A stretch of DNA of 10,894 bases, taken from contig NW_013651947.1 in the NCBI RefSeq assembly GCF_000499385.1, positions 1 to 10,894 of the forward strand, in the 5' to 3' direction. Each line of letters starts with the position of its first letter. Within the stretch, counting starts at the first letter, position 1. Under the pieces are notes generated by a model, which made no database searches, was not told the DNA's origin, and saw only the letters and a program-made list of their open reading frames with translations. This document shows positions 1 to 7,857 of the stretch, piece by piece. This stretch comes from Eimeria necatrix. Taxonomy: Eukaryota > Apicomplexa > Conoidasida > Eucoccidiorida > Eimeriidae. Both the position numbers and the translations under genes were made by a program.

Positions 1-650
1 GAGGCAGTTTATATATATATTTGCATTACTGAGGCAGTTTATATATATATTTGCATTACTAAGACAGTTTATATATATACTTGCATTGCTAAGACAGTTT
101 ATATATATACTTGCATTGCTAAGACAGTTTATATATATGTATTTGCACTACTAAGACAGTTTATATATATATTTGCATTGATAAGACAGTTTATATATAT
201 ATTTGCATTACTAAGGCAGTTCGTTTATATATGTCTGACTACTAAGGCAGTTTATATATATATTTGCATTGCTAAGATAGTTTATATATATGTATTTGCA
301 TTACTAAGGCAGTTTATATATCTTTGCATTACTAAGACAGTTTATATATATATTTGCATTACTAAGGCAGTTTATATATATATATTTGCATTACTAAGGC
401 AGTTTATATATATGTATTTGCATTACTAAGACAGTTTATATATATATATGTATTTGCATTACTAAGACAGTTCTTATATATATATATATACATATATTTG
501 CATTACTAAGACAGTTTATATACATATATATATATATATATTTGCATTACTAAGACAGTTTATATATAATATATATATAGACAGTTTATATATAATATAT
601 AAAGACAGTTTATATATAATATAAATAGACAGTTTATATATATATATTAT
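1..650. repeat. AT-rich minisatellite, unit of about 30 bp
   Basis: About 20 tandem copies of a unit that reads roughly TTGCATTACTAAGACAG followed by TTTATATATATAT. Unit length varies mainly through the number of TA steps. From about 560 the TTGCATTACTA half is lost and units shorten to about 25 bp (ACAGTTTATATATAATATA). One unit near 217 has a diverged core. I see no gene: the open frame at 178-429 encodes only a Tyr/Ile-rich translation of the repeat. Confidence 0.95.
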
Positions 651-795
651 AGGGAGTTGATTGGGAAGCTGTTGGAGTTGCAGGCGGGCGTTTGGACTTG
701 GGGGCTGCGTTGAGTTGGAGAGAAAGCCCGCGAGCTCTCCAGCGGCCGCCGCAGCCCCGCGGCCGCGGATTTGGCCTCAAGGCGGGGCTTTGGGC

Positions 796-1304
796 CAAAA
801 AGGGGCAAAAAAGGGGCAAAAAAGGGGCAAAAAAGGGGCAAAAGAGGGGCAAAAAAGGGGCAAAAGAGGGGCAAAAAGGGGCAAAAAAGGGGCAAAAGAG
901 GGGCAAAAAAGGGGCAAAAGAGGGGCAAAAGAGGGGCAAAAAAGGGGCAAAAGAGGGGCAAAAGAGGGGCAAAAAAGGGGCAAAAAAGGGGCAAAAGAGG
1001 GGCAAAAGAGGGGCAAAAAAGGGGCAAAAGAGGGGCAAAGAAGGGGCAAAAAAGGGGCAAAAAAGGGGCAAAAGAGGGGCAAAAAAGGGGCAAAAAAGGG
1101 GCAAAAAAGGGGCAAAAGAGGGGCAAAAAAGGGGCAAAAGAGGGGCAAAAGAGGGGCAAAAAAGGGGCAAAAGAGGGGCAAAAAAGGGGCAAAAGAGGGG
1201 CAAAAAGGGGCAAAAAAGGGGCAAAAGAGGGGCAAAAGAGGGGCAAAAAAGGGGCAAAAGAGGGGCAAAAGAGGGGCAAAAAAGGGGCAAAAAGGGGGCA
1301 AAAA
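796..1304. repeat. 11-bp GGGGC/oligo-A minisatellite
   Basis: About 46 tandem copies of AAAAAAGGGGC or its variant AAAAGAGGGGC. A few 10-bp units have five A, and one unit near 1038 reads AAAGAA. The plus strand has no T from 792 to 1306, so no stop codon is possible in any forward frame; the minus strand has no A, so the same holds there. The open frames on both strands are therefore a composition effect. The 11-bp period gives an 11-residue period in each frame (GQKRGKKGAKK-like forward, FAPLLPLFCPS-like reverse). Runs of four G every 11 bp, with about 7-nt loops, could form G-quadruplexes. Confidence 0.95.
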
Positions 1305-1309
1305 GCTGC

Positions 1310-1560
1310 AGAGTTTTCGTTTTGGAGAGGCAGTGGGGGCTGCCAGAGGCCGCAGGAGGCCCAGAGGAGGGCCTCAGGAGTTCGCCTTCGAGGCCCCGAG
1401 GCCCTCGCCGCGCTCCCCGGCCTCGCCCAAGTGCTTTGCTGCTGCTGCGGCGCTGCTGCTGCGCTGCAGCAGCGCTGCTGCTGCGCTGCTGCTGCGCTGC
1501 AGCGGCGCTGCCGATCCAACGGCTGCCGCCGCTCAGCCGCACATTTTTTTCGAATTAGTT
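1310..1560. other. GC-rich region with interrupted CTG/CAG tract
   Basis: A GC-rich stretch follows the 11-bp repeat. From about 1438 to 1512 it is made of CTG, CAG and GCG triplets arranged so that CTG blocks face CAG blocks, which would fold into imperfect hairpins. All frames are fairly open because of composition. I recognise no domain and no convincing exon. Confidence 0.6.
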
Positions 1561-1568
1561 TTTTGCCG

Positions 1569-1609
1569 GGGGGCCGCCGCGGGCTGCGGAAAACAGCCCG
1601 CAGGCCCCC
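1569..1609. repeat. Interrupted inverted repeat (stem-loop)
   Basis: The inner arms GCGGGCTG (1579-1586) and CAGCCCGC (1594-1601) are perfect complements around the 7-nt loop CGGAAAA. Outer arms GGGGGCC (1569-1575) and GGCCCCC (1603-1609) extend the stem across a small asymmetric internal loop. This makes a 15-bp interrupted GC-rich stem. Its role is unknown; it lies about 385 bp past the stop codon of the RRM gene. Confidence 0.7.
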
Positions 1610-1993
1610 GCGGCGCAGCTGCGGCCGCCGGCTGCAGCCGCAGCCGCAGCCGGGAGGCTATTTGTTGCTTCCGGGCCGAGTAAGCGCACTGAACAAACGG
1701 AAACTTCTTTTTAAATTCATTTATTTTGATGAATCTTCAATTTAATTTGCGCTTTCCCGAAAATCGCCGGCGTTTTCGCCACTTTTTCCGCTTTCAGGGA
1801 GCCCCGCCCGCGCGGTGTATCGACACCGCGGCCGCCCACTCCTCCGCTCCCGCGGCCACCCGCCGCACTCGCGGCTTTCTTTCTTCATTTATTTCTGTTG
1901 CTGTTGGTGCTGCTGCAGCAGCAGTTGCTGCTGCTGCAGCAGCAGTTGCTGTTGCTGCAGCAGCAGTTGCTGTTGCTGCTGTTGCAGCAGCAG
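1610..1993. other. Intergenic DNA 3' of the RRM gene
   Basis: No supported gene. The stretch holds GC-rich segments, the palindrome at 1811-1830 and, from about 1898 to 1993, a CTG/CAG repeat in which CAGCAGCAGTTGCTG recurs about every 21-24 bp. On the minus strand that repeat continues the reading frame beyond the RRM gene stop as a Gln/Leu-rich run to a TAA near 1888. It would be reached only by readthrough of the stop at 1994-1996, so I treat it as 3' flanking DNA. Confidence 0.5.
1811..1830. promoter_or_regulatory. Palindrome of the GGTGT-N4-ACACC family
   Basis: CGCGGTGT-ATCG-ACACCGCG has perfect 8-bp arms around four bases. The same arms (GGTGT...ACACC) recur at 3132-3145, 3693-3706, 9736-9751 and 10046-10059, with related sites at 6564-6577 and 8996-9010. 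A dyad of this kind could bind a dimeric protein or be a dispersed repeat. The regulatory type is a guess. Confidence 0.4.
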
Positions 1994-2477
1994 TTATTGT
2001 GGCTTTTTACTGCTGCACACTTCGCCGCTTTCCGCCTCGTTCAACTCCACTTGCGCGCCAGCAGCAAGCCTTTCCAACAAGCCATCAGAGCCCACATTTC
2101 TTGAATTTGAATTCCAAAAATACTTTTAAAAAATCCTTCAATTTGCAAAAAGTATTCACTAATGATTTAAATTCATCTTCAGCGGGGGCAGGCAGCTGCA
2201 CACCCGCCACGACGGGCCCAGACCCAGCTGCTGCTCCTCCCGCTGCTGCTGCTGCAGCGCAGCCAGCGCTGCTGCTGCTGCTGCTGCAGACTGCAGCTGC
2301 ACGTAGCCGTAGCCCAGGGGCTTCCCGCTGCTGCTGTCGCGGGCCATCCGAGTCTTCTTCACTGCAGCAACAGCAGCGGCCATTCTGTACAGAGCTGCTT
2401 CACTTGCTGCCAGCGGCAAGTTGTGCAGCAGCAGCGTGTCGCTGCCAGCCACCGCAGCGGGGCTCGCTGAGCCACAC

Positions 2478-2527
<50 letters not shown>

Positions 2528-3817
2528 GGAGCCGGAAAAGCAGAACTATCCAAATTTTTGAGAGACTGAAAAGAACACTTGTGCAACATCTTTCTAGCGG
2601 AGACGAGCTAGCTGCTGCAGCTGCTGCAGCTGCTGCAGCTGCTGCAGCTGCTGCTGCGCACTGAGTGCATGCACTTATGTTAATGCAGCATATAATATAT
2701 ATTGTGCAGTATTATTTAGATTATCTGCTGCACATTAAATTAATAAATATTTATCTGCTGCACATTAAATTAATAAATATTTATCTGCTGCACATTTAAT
2801 TAAAAAACATTTCTGCTGCGCATCTGCAGAAGCTGCTAAAGGCAGCAGCAGGAGCGCAGCAGCAGCGAAGAGCCCGCGAGTTTCCGAAAAAGAAATAAAA
2901 TGCGAAGTGCAAAAAAAGAAAACAGAAATAAATGAAAAACTGAAAATAGTGCAGATAAAACGGAGTGTACAGACAGCTGCGACAGAAAGCTCGCTCACGA
3001 CAGAGGGCGCTGCTGCAAAGCCAAAGGGCAATTCTGCGGCCGCGGAATTCCACTTTGGAAAATAAAGTGAGAGCTCTTTGAGCGGCTTTTGGCGACGGCA
3101 GTTCGACGAGGGCGCAGCCCCCAGGCGCTGAGGTGTACGTACACCGCAGCACCCGCACGGACTCCACCGGCGACAAAGCCGACAGACACTTCTGCACTTC
3201 TTCTTCGCTCACGCCCAAGTCCACGTTCAGCAGCAACAACGCGCTGGACTCCTTTCCTGCAAGCAGCAGCAGCAGCAGCAGCAGCCTGCTGCACATTAAA
3301 TTAATAAATATTTATCTGCTGCACATTAAATTAATAAATATTTATCTGCTGCACATTTAATTAAAAAACATTTCTGCTGCGCATCTGCAGAAGCTGCTAA
3401 AGGCAGCAGCAGGAGCGCAGCAGCAGCGAAGAGCCCGCGAGTTTCCGAAAAAGAAATAAAATGCGAAGTGCAAAAAAAGAAAACAGAAATAAATGAAAAA
3501 CTGAAAATAGTGCAGATAAAACGGAGTGTACAGACAGCTGCGACAGAAAGCTCGCTCACGACAGAGGGCGCTGCTGCAAAGCCAAAGGGCAATTCTGCGG
3601 CCGCGGAATTCCACTTTGGAAAATAAAGTGAGAGCTCTTTGAGCGGCTTTTGGCGACGGCAGTTCGACGAGGGCGCAGCCCCCAGGCGCTGAGGTGTACG
3701 TACACCGCAGCACCCGCACGGACTCCACCGGCGACAAAGCCGACAGACACTTCTGCACTTCTTCTTCGCTCACGCCCAAGTCCACGTTCAGCAGCAACAA
3801 CGCGCTGGACTCCTTTC
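1994..3817 (-). CDS. RNA-binding protein with RRM domains (spliced; 5' end not found)
   Basis: Proposed minus-strand exons are 3560-3817 (RRM1), 2999-3256 (an exact copy), 2202-2466 (RRM2) and 1994-2099 (end of RRM2 and stop TAA). The RRM1 exon is 258 nt, phase 1 on both sides, and holds one whole domain: RNP2-like LLLLNVDLG, RNP1-like GGCALVELPS and the last strand VEFRGRRIALWL. RRM2 has RNP2-like LLLHNLP and RNP1-like KPLGYGYVQL; its last strand, AQVELNEAE, comes from the final exon. The acceptor at 2467 is preceded by a CTG tract and matches phase 1; the RRM2-to-last-exon junction is phase 2 (donor after 2202, weak GTGCAG). RRMs bind RNA or partner proteins; the precise role is unknown. 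The first coding exon was not found. A good donor (ACT|GTAAGA, minus strand, near 3940) suggests an upstream exon, but no ATG is visible before the telomere-like repeat. Whether both RRM1 copies are spliced into one mRNA is unknown. Confidence 0.7.
2478..2526. repeat. (CAG)n tract, intronic for the RRM gene
   Basis: About 16 uninterrupted CAG units on the plus strand, so CTG on the gene's sense strand. The tract ends about 10 nt before the proposed acceptor GGCTCAG|CG of the RRM2 exon. Reading through it in the RRM2 frame gives poly-Ala and meets a TAG just upstream, which supports an intron. Confidence 0.8.
2609..2657. repeat. Self-complementary CAGCTGCTG repeat
   Basis: GCTGCAGCTGCTGCAG repeats as 9-bp units over about 50 bp, ending in CTGCTGCGCA. 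Each unit contains palindromic CAGCTG and CTGCAG steps, so either strand can fold on itself. It lies in the proposed intron between RRM1 and RRM2. Confidence 0.75.
2723..2812. repeat. 30-bp tandem repeat, three copies
   Basis: Units start with ATCTGCTGCACATTAAATTA. Copies at 2723-2752 and 2753-2782 are identical; 2783-2812 is a variant. The array recurs at about 3286-3373 because it lies inside the 561-bp duplication. It is intronic in the RRM gene model. Confidence 0.85.
3132..3145. promoter_or_regulatory. Palindrome GGTGT-ACGT-ACACC inside RRM1 exon (copy 1)
   Basis: A perfect 14-bp palindrome. On the minus strand it encodes part of the RRM1 segment RCTYTS, between the second and third beta strands. 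It is repeated at 3693-3706 by the 561-bp duplication. The same sequence occurs in non-coding DNA at 10046-10059. Confidence 0.6.
3693..3706. promoter_or_regulatory. Palindrome GGTGT-ACGT-ACACC inside RRM1 exon (copy 2)
   Basis: Second copy of the exonic palindrome, offset by exactly 561 bp from the first. It is not an independent occurrence. Confidence 0.6.
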
Positions 3818-3821
3818 CTGC

Positions 3822-3824
<3 letters not shown>

Positions 3825-3884
<60 letters not shown>
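3825..3884. repeat. (CAG)20 tract, intronic for the RRM gene
   Basis: Twenty pure CAG units on the plus strand. On the sense (minus) strand the tract reads (CTG)20 followed by CTTGCAG|GA, a good 3' splice site in which the repeat takes the place of the pyrimidine tract. Read as coding in the RRM1 frame it would give about 20 Leu with no ATG upstream. Confidence 0.85.
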
Positions 3885-3888
<4 letters not shown>

Positions 3889-3984
3889 GCAGGGACTGAA
3901 GTGACAATTCGTTTTAGCGCACATTTGTGTCTTACAGTGGCTCGGAGTCTGGGGTTTGAAGCTTTGGCTAGCAAGTCTGCGCCT

Positions 3985-4022
3985 AGGGTTTAGGGTTTAG
4001 GGTTTAGGGTTTAGGGTTTAGG
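3985..4022. repeat. Interstitial telomere-like repeat (TTTAGGG)n
   Basis: Five AGGGTTT units and a partial one in a row, with unrelated unique sequence on both sides. TTTAGGG is the telomere unit of coccidians, and AGGGTTT runs are known as internal repeats in Eimeria. It lies about 170 bp from the RRM1 exon, on the 5' side of that gene. In the CCCTAAA direction each frame meets TAA within 21 nt, so it is not coding on that strand. Confidence 0.95.
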
Positions 4023-4174
4023 AGCTCACTTTCTATTTGAATGGCGTAGCTCAGAGACGAAGCAGCAGACTCTGCAACTTGTCCCCTTTCTCCTTTTTCC
4101 CTGAGACAAAAAAGAGACAACACAAATGCCACAAAATGCTAAAAAGAGACAAAAAGAACTGAAAAGTGGGTCAC

Positions 4175-4259
<85 letters not shown>
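4175..4259. repeat. (TA)n microsatellite
   Basis: About 42 TA steps with a single CA interruption near 4189. Open frames across it give only Tyr/Ile alternation. Confidence 0.98.
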
Positions 4260-4261
<2 letters not shown>

Positions 4262-5013
4262 AAATCAGTGCAACTCAATGCTGAGTTAATTGAATTGTTT
4301 GTTAAACTTGAAGACAGACAAATATATGTACAGAATCAGCAGCACGAGGGAGTTGAATTCCTGAATTCAACTTTGCCACTTTTTGAATACAAAGCCTACA
4401 GGCAATTTTGGCCCACTTTAGAGCACGCAGAGACTTCTGGCCTTTCCAAATCTTTTTTAAATTCAAATTAAATGCTTTAAGAGCTGCTGCATGCAGGCGC
4501 AAAGATATGAAGTTTCCCATTTCGTGGTGAAAGCCCGAGGCGCTCGCCCGCCGTGTTCGGCGCGCGCTGGGGAGATTATGAATTTATTTGAACCTGCAGC
4601 CTTTAAATGGCATTTTAAAAATAAATTTTAAAGAAAAAAGACGCAAATCGATCCAAGATAACTCTGAAGTGAAGCAACGGCGCTGTGGGCGTTTCAGCAT
4701 GCCCCCAGGTGACTGCGCGAGGCGTCGGCGGCACCAGCTGCCCCGCGGACTGGCGCCTCCTTTGAAAAAGACTTTTCTTGAAATGAATTAAATGCAATTA
4801 AGTGAATAAAAATAAACAAACTTGCAAACAAACTTGAAGAGAAAAGACGGGGAATCCCGGGGTGTGCGTATCGCGATCGATAGGCAGGGGCTGATCGGCA
4901 GCGACCTCTGAGTGTTTCGGCGCACTCGAGCCCGTCAGTCCACAGTTGAAAAACAAACAAATTAAAAGTATTTAATTAATTAAATTTTGCGAAATAAAGG
5001 AAAAAAAGATACT
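4260..5013. other. Unresolved region of GC-rich islands in AT-rich DNA
   Basis: Islands at about 4520-4585, 4670-4770 and 4845-4945 are separated by AT-rich gaps of 70-90 bp, the pattern expected for small exons and short introns. I could not fix strand or frame. On the plus strand the third island can end a protein (...RGVRIAIDRQGLIGSDL then TGA at about 4910), and the second holds a good donor CCCCAG|GTGACT near 4709. The segment 4262-4469 stays open for about 70 codons on the plus strand (TLPLFEYKAYRQFW within it), and the minus strand is also open from an ATG at 4520. I recognise no domain in either. Confidence 0.3.
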
Positions 5014-5449
5014 TCAGTCCAGTGTGGAGTCGCCGCCGCCGCCTCTCGACTGATCCGCCTTGGCCTCATTGAACACTTCCCTGATCCGTTGCCGTTTCCT
5101 CGCCAACGATCTAATTAATTCAAATTATTTTTTAAAAAACAAAAAACATATTTGCAAATGCGTTTTTTTCTTTCTTGATCTCCACTCGAATCCCTTTTCG
5201 GGCTTGTTTCCGGTCCGTCGCGCCCCAGCGCACTTCTGTGCGGCGAAGTGTCTGCGCGATGAGTTGAGAATTTCGCATTTAAAGAACCAAATTTAATCTT
5301 TTTATTTTTTAAAATTAAAAAACAATTAAAGTCCACCCTTAAGGCTTCTGAGGAGCAAGAGAGGCCCCTCAACTCCCGCCACAAGACCAACTGGGTTCTC
5401 GCCGCAGTTTCTGCAGCGGACTTCACCGGATTTTCTCGTTTTCAGCCCG
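5014..5449 (-). CDS. Unidentified spliced gene, 3' part (last exon best supported)
   Basis: The last exon, 5014-5110, follows acceptor GAATTAATTAG and ends in TGA. It encodes a basic, helix-like tail (LARKRQRIREVFNEAKADQ) then RGGGGDSTLD. Candidate earlier minus-strand exons are 5186-5235 (donor TTCGA|GTGGAG, acceptor CGCACAG) and a segment starting at 5337 (donor TTAAGG|GTGGAC). One in-phase chain (phases 0 and 2) would read RTQLVLWRELRG, a short linker, then the basic tail. This faintly recalls LYR-motif mitochondrial proteins (LWR in place of LYR, then RIR..F), but that frame lacks a good upstream acceptor. The strong acceptor near 5450 (TTTTTAATTTCAG) opens another frame with CRNCGEN. The 5' end would fall within 80 bp of the divergent FOPNL-like start. 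The plus strand of 5337-5500 is also open, so strand is not certain there. Confidence 0.35.
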
Positions 5450-5521
5450 CCAAAGACTCTGCTGAAATTAAAAAGACAAAAAAGAAGTTTTAATTGCAAA
5501 AAAACCTTCAAGTGGCAGCAA

Positions 5522-5652
5522 ATGGAGGAAGAAAGCCTCCAGTATCTCATCGGCGCAGCCACGGAGGCCCTCGAGGCCCGCGGGACCCTCCGGGCGCTGC
5601 GGGCGCAGCTGCTGGCGGAACTGTTCAAAGCTTTGAAGGGAAAGGTGCGTTG

Positions 5653-5723
<71 letters not shown>

Positions 5724-5741
5724 ATTTGCTGCTGCTGCTGC

Positions 5742-5788
<47 letters not shown>

Positions 5789-5808
5789 GCTGCTGCTGCT
5801 GCTGCTGC

Positions 5809-5849
<41 letters not shown>

Positions 5850-6399
5850 AAGGCGCGTGCAGCTGCGGGCCGTGCGCTGCAGCCCGCCGCAGCCCCCCCC
5901 CCGCCGCCGGAAGTGACTCTGGTGAACGAACTCGTCGCGGAATATCTCAACTTCAACCACTTCGGCCACAGCCTTTCTGTCTTTTTGGCAGAAAGTGGAC
6001 TGAGGGCTTCGGGGCGGATGGCGCGGCGGGCGATGGCGGCCGCGCTGGGCCTGGCGCTTCCCGCGGGGGAGCCCGGCGTGTGAGTCTTTGCCTTTTGCCA
6101 CTATTTTGTCCTTTTAATGCATAAATAAACTAAAATAATTCCTTTTTTGCATTAAAAAGACAAAATAATGGCAATTTAATCCGCGAAAATCAACTTTTTG
6201 CCACTCCAGACACTCTTCTGCTCGCCTGCGCGCTCTGCAGCCCCCTCCTCTTCTACTTGACTGCGCCGCCCCAAGAAGACTCTCCGGCGCATTCAGAAAG
6301 GCCGCAGTGAAGCTGGCAGTGGCGGCGGGGCTTTGGAGTTGGAGAGCCGCAGAGCTTTCCCGAAGTGGCTGCAGAACGCGGCAGTGGCCTGGGCTGTAG
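5522..6399 (+). CDS. FOPNL: FOPNL/FOR20-like LisH centrosomal protein (three exons)
   Basis: FOPNL/FOR20 (CEP20) proteins act at centrioles and basal bodies and are needed for ciliary assembly and basal-body docking. Exon 1 (5522-5644, 41 codons) gives an N-terminal helix like the family's (ATEALEARGTLRALRAQLLAELF) and ends at AAG|GTGCGT, phase 0. Exon 2 (5883-6079; acceptor CGCTGCAG, or an earlier in-frame one at 5852) carries the LisH segment LVNELVAEYLNFNHFG then LSVFLAESGL, which matches the family closely. It ends at GT|GTGAGT. Exon 3 probably starts at 6210 after TTTTTGCCACTCCAG. The phase-matched frame stops at 6397-6399, giving 169 residues, close to the usual length of about 175, but its sequence (Arg/Pro/Ala-rich) is not recognisable. 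Another frame (DTLLLACALCSPLLFYLTA, stop 6308-6310) looks more like the family but does not fit the donor phase. An Ala/Pro-rich linker replaces the usual short loop. The first 50 residues and LisH are the firm part. Confidence 0.75.
5656..5849 (+). repeat. CTG tract, intron 1 of the FOPNL-like gene
   Basis: About 190 bp of CTG, broken by one GATTTG and by several CTCTG steps that shift the triplet register by two bases. The shifts make any read-through protein change from Ala to Leu to Cys runs, and the LisH segment is then out of frame. The tract is therefore intronic. It ends at CAAG (5849-5852), which is itself a possible acceptor, 30 nt before the preferred one. Confidence 0.85.
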
Positions 6400-6457
6400 C
6401 GGGCCTCTGTTCCGCTGCAAAGCCCGGTTGAAAGCCAACTGACATCCTGCAAAAACG

Positions 6458-6503
6458 TTTTAAACTTTAATTTGTTTTCTTTTTAAACTTTAATTTGTTT
6501 TCT
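6458..6503. repeat. 23-bp tandem duplication
   Basis: TTTTAAACTTTAATTTGTTTTCT occurs at 6458-6480 and 6481-6503 as perfect adjacent copies. It lies between the FOPNL-like gene and the CPW-WPC gene, about 140 bp before the latter's start codon. Confidence 0.9.
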
Positions 6504-6563
6504 TTTTATTGTTTAAATCTCCTTTCCTGCGTGTGCGGCAAGATCCGTTCGCGTTTCGAAAGC

Positions 6564-6577
6564 TGCACGTACACCCC
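6564..6577. promoter_or_regulatory. Degenerate member of the palindrome family in CPW-WPC leader
   Basis: TGCACGTACACCCC retains the right half (CGTACACC) of the GGTGTACGTACACC element; the left arm is degenerate. It lies about 70 bp before the CPW-WPC start codon, where a promoter or 5' UTR element could sit. Weak on its own. Confidence 0.25.
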
Positions 6578-6644
6578 GCGGCAGCGCCGCCCGCGCGCGC
6601 CGCTGCACTCGGCAGATCCGAAAGCTGAACGTGAAGGAGATGCA

Positions 6645-7470
6645 ATGAAAGCACTTATTATTATTTGTTTTTTTTTTGTAGTTTGCAAGCCTGCTGCCGC
6701 TTTGACGCACAATGTTCGCAGCGCAGCAGCGCTTTCCCCGTTCGCCTTCGCTCCCCCGCAGCCCGAGCCGCCCCCGCAGCCGCCGCAGCCGCCGCAGCCG
6801 TACGAACGGCCCGCAGCCGCGGCTGCAGAAAAAGCCGCAATTCAAAAAGAGCTGCTGCAGCAGGTCGAAGAGGCTCGGGGAGAAGTAGAGGAGGCGCTGG
6901 GAGGCCAGCCCGCGGCTGCGCAGCCGGAGCAGGAAAAAGAAGAAAAGGCGCGATCCAAGGGGAACTTCCTCACGAAAATCATCGAAGAAGCCTCCAAAAT
7001 ATTCGCCGTGTTGAATATTTGGTATAAATTCGGTGAATTCCCCAAAAAATCCGCAGAAAGCTGCAGCATTTCAACTTTTCCGTTTCAGAAAAGCAGATGC
7101 CCGCGCCGCCCGAGACCACCGCCGCCGCCGGCGTGACCACTGGTCCTCCCGCCCTTTCGGAGTCCGCGGCGTTTCAAAAAGAAGTTCTTCAAGACCTTCA
7201 AAAAGTAAAAAAGAAAAAATAAAATTCAAGTTTTTGTTCAGCTTTCTGCATGCGCCTTTGCAGAACTCGGAAAGCCTCCCCCTCTCGACGCAAGACATCC
7301 GGGAGTTTGAGAAGGTCTGTTGGAACTTTGAAAAAAAACAATCAAAGTTACTTTTAATTAAATTAAATATTTTATTCAAATTATTTATTTCTTCTCCAGG
7401 CAATGGCTTCATCCGTGAGCAGATACGGCCCCAGTTTCGCCGCGCCGCCCCACCGAACTGCCGCTGCCGC

Positions 7471-7521
<51 letters not shown>

Positions 7522-7817
7522 AGGCCGCGTCCCGCGGCAGCGAGTGCATGCAGGACTTCTCGGTGTTGTGTCCGCTGGACTTCGAGCAGCAGGGGCCGAG
7601 CTGCGTGGCAACAGCAGCATACAAAGGGCCCTGTGGGGCGCAGCAGCCGGAGCTGCAGCAGCTCAGCAGCAGCTCCAAAGCAGCCTGGGCTGCTGCATGC
7701 AAAGCCCGCTACCCCTGCAGGCCGCTGCAGTGTCCTGGGGGTGCGGACTACTCGGAGGCTTGCCCGTTGGGTTGGCGGCAGCGTGCTGCGGACGGCCGCT
7801 GCGAGCCTGCTGCTGCT

Positions 7818-7857
<40 letters not shown>

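Larger units (their letters stand above)
2725..3846. repeat. Exact tandem duplication, 561 bp x 2, carrying the RRM1 exon
   Basis: Copy 1 is 2725-3285 and copy 2 is 3286-3846. I see no difference between them, and encoded segments in several frames are identical. Each copy carries the 30-bp repeat array, the downstream donor, the whole RRM1 exon, its CTTGCAG acceptor and the start of its CAG tract. The junction joins a CAG run to CTGCTGCAC. Copy 1 keeps 7 CAG units; copy 2 runs on into 20. Perfect identity points to a recent event or to an assembly artefact. Confidence 0.9.

Noticed and set aside
178..429. Open frame rich in Tyr and Ile
   Set aside because: It is a translation of the AT-rich minisatellite.
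634..1745. Several long open frames on both strands (up to 340 codons) rich in GQKRGKKGAK or FAPLLPLFCPS
   Set aside because: The array has no T on one strand and no A on the other, so stop codons cannot occur. Three forward and two reverse frames being open together is a composition effect, and no domain is present.
3357..3974. RRM1 with an N-terminal poly-Leu extension from the (CTG)20 tract
   Set aside because: The frame has no ATG, and the tract ends in a textbook acceptor CTTGCAG|GA whose phase matches the downstream junctions.
4166..4471. 101-codon plus-strand open frame across the (TA)n repeat
   Set aside because: Its first third is repeat, the remaining 70 codons match nothing I recognise, and the opposite strand is open too. 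It is kept only as part of the unresolved region.
5468..6101. Minus-strand poly-Gln/poly-Ser open frames opposite the FOPNL-like gene
   Set aside because: They consist mostly of the intronic CTG tract read in antisense; the plus strand carries the conserved LisH motifs.
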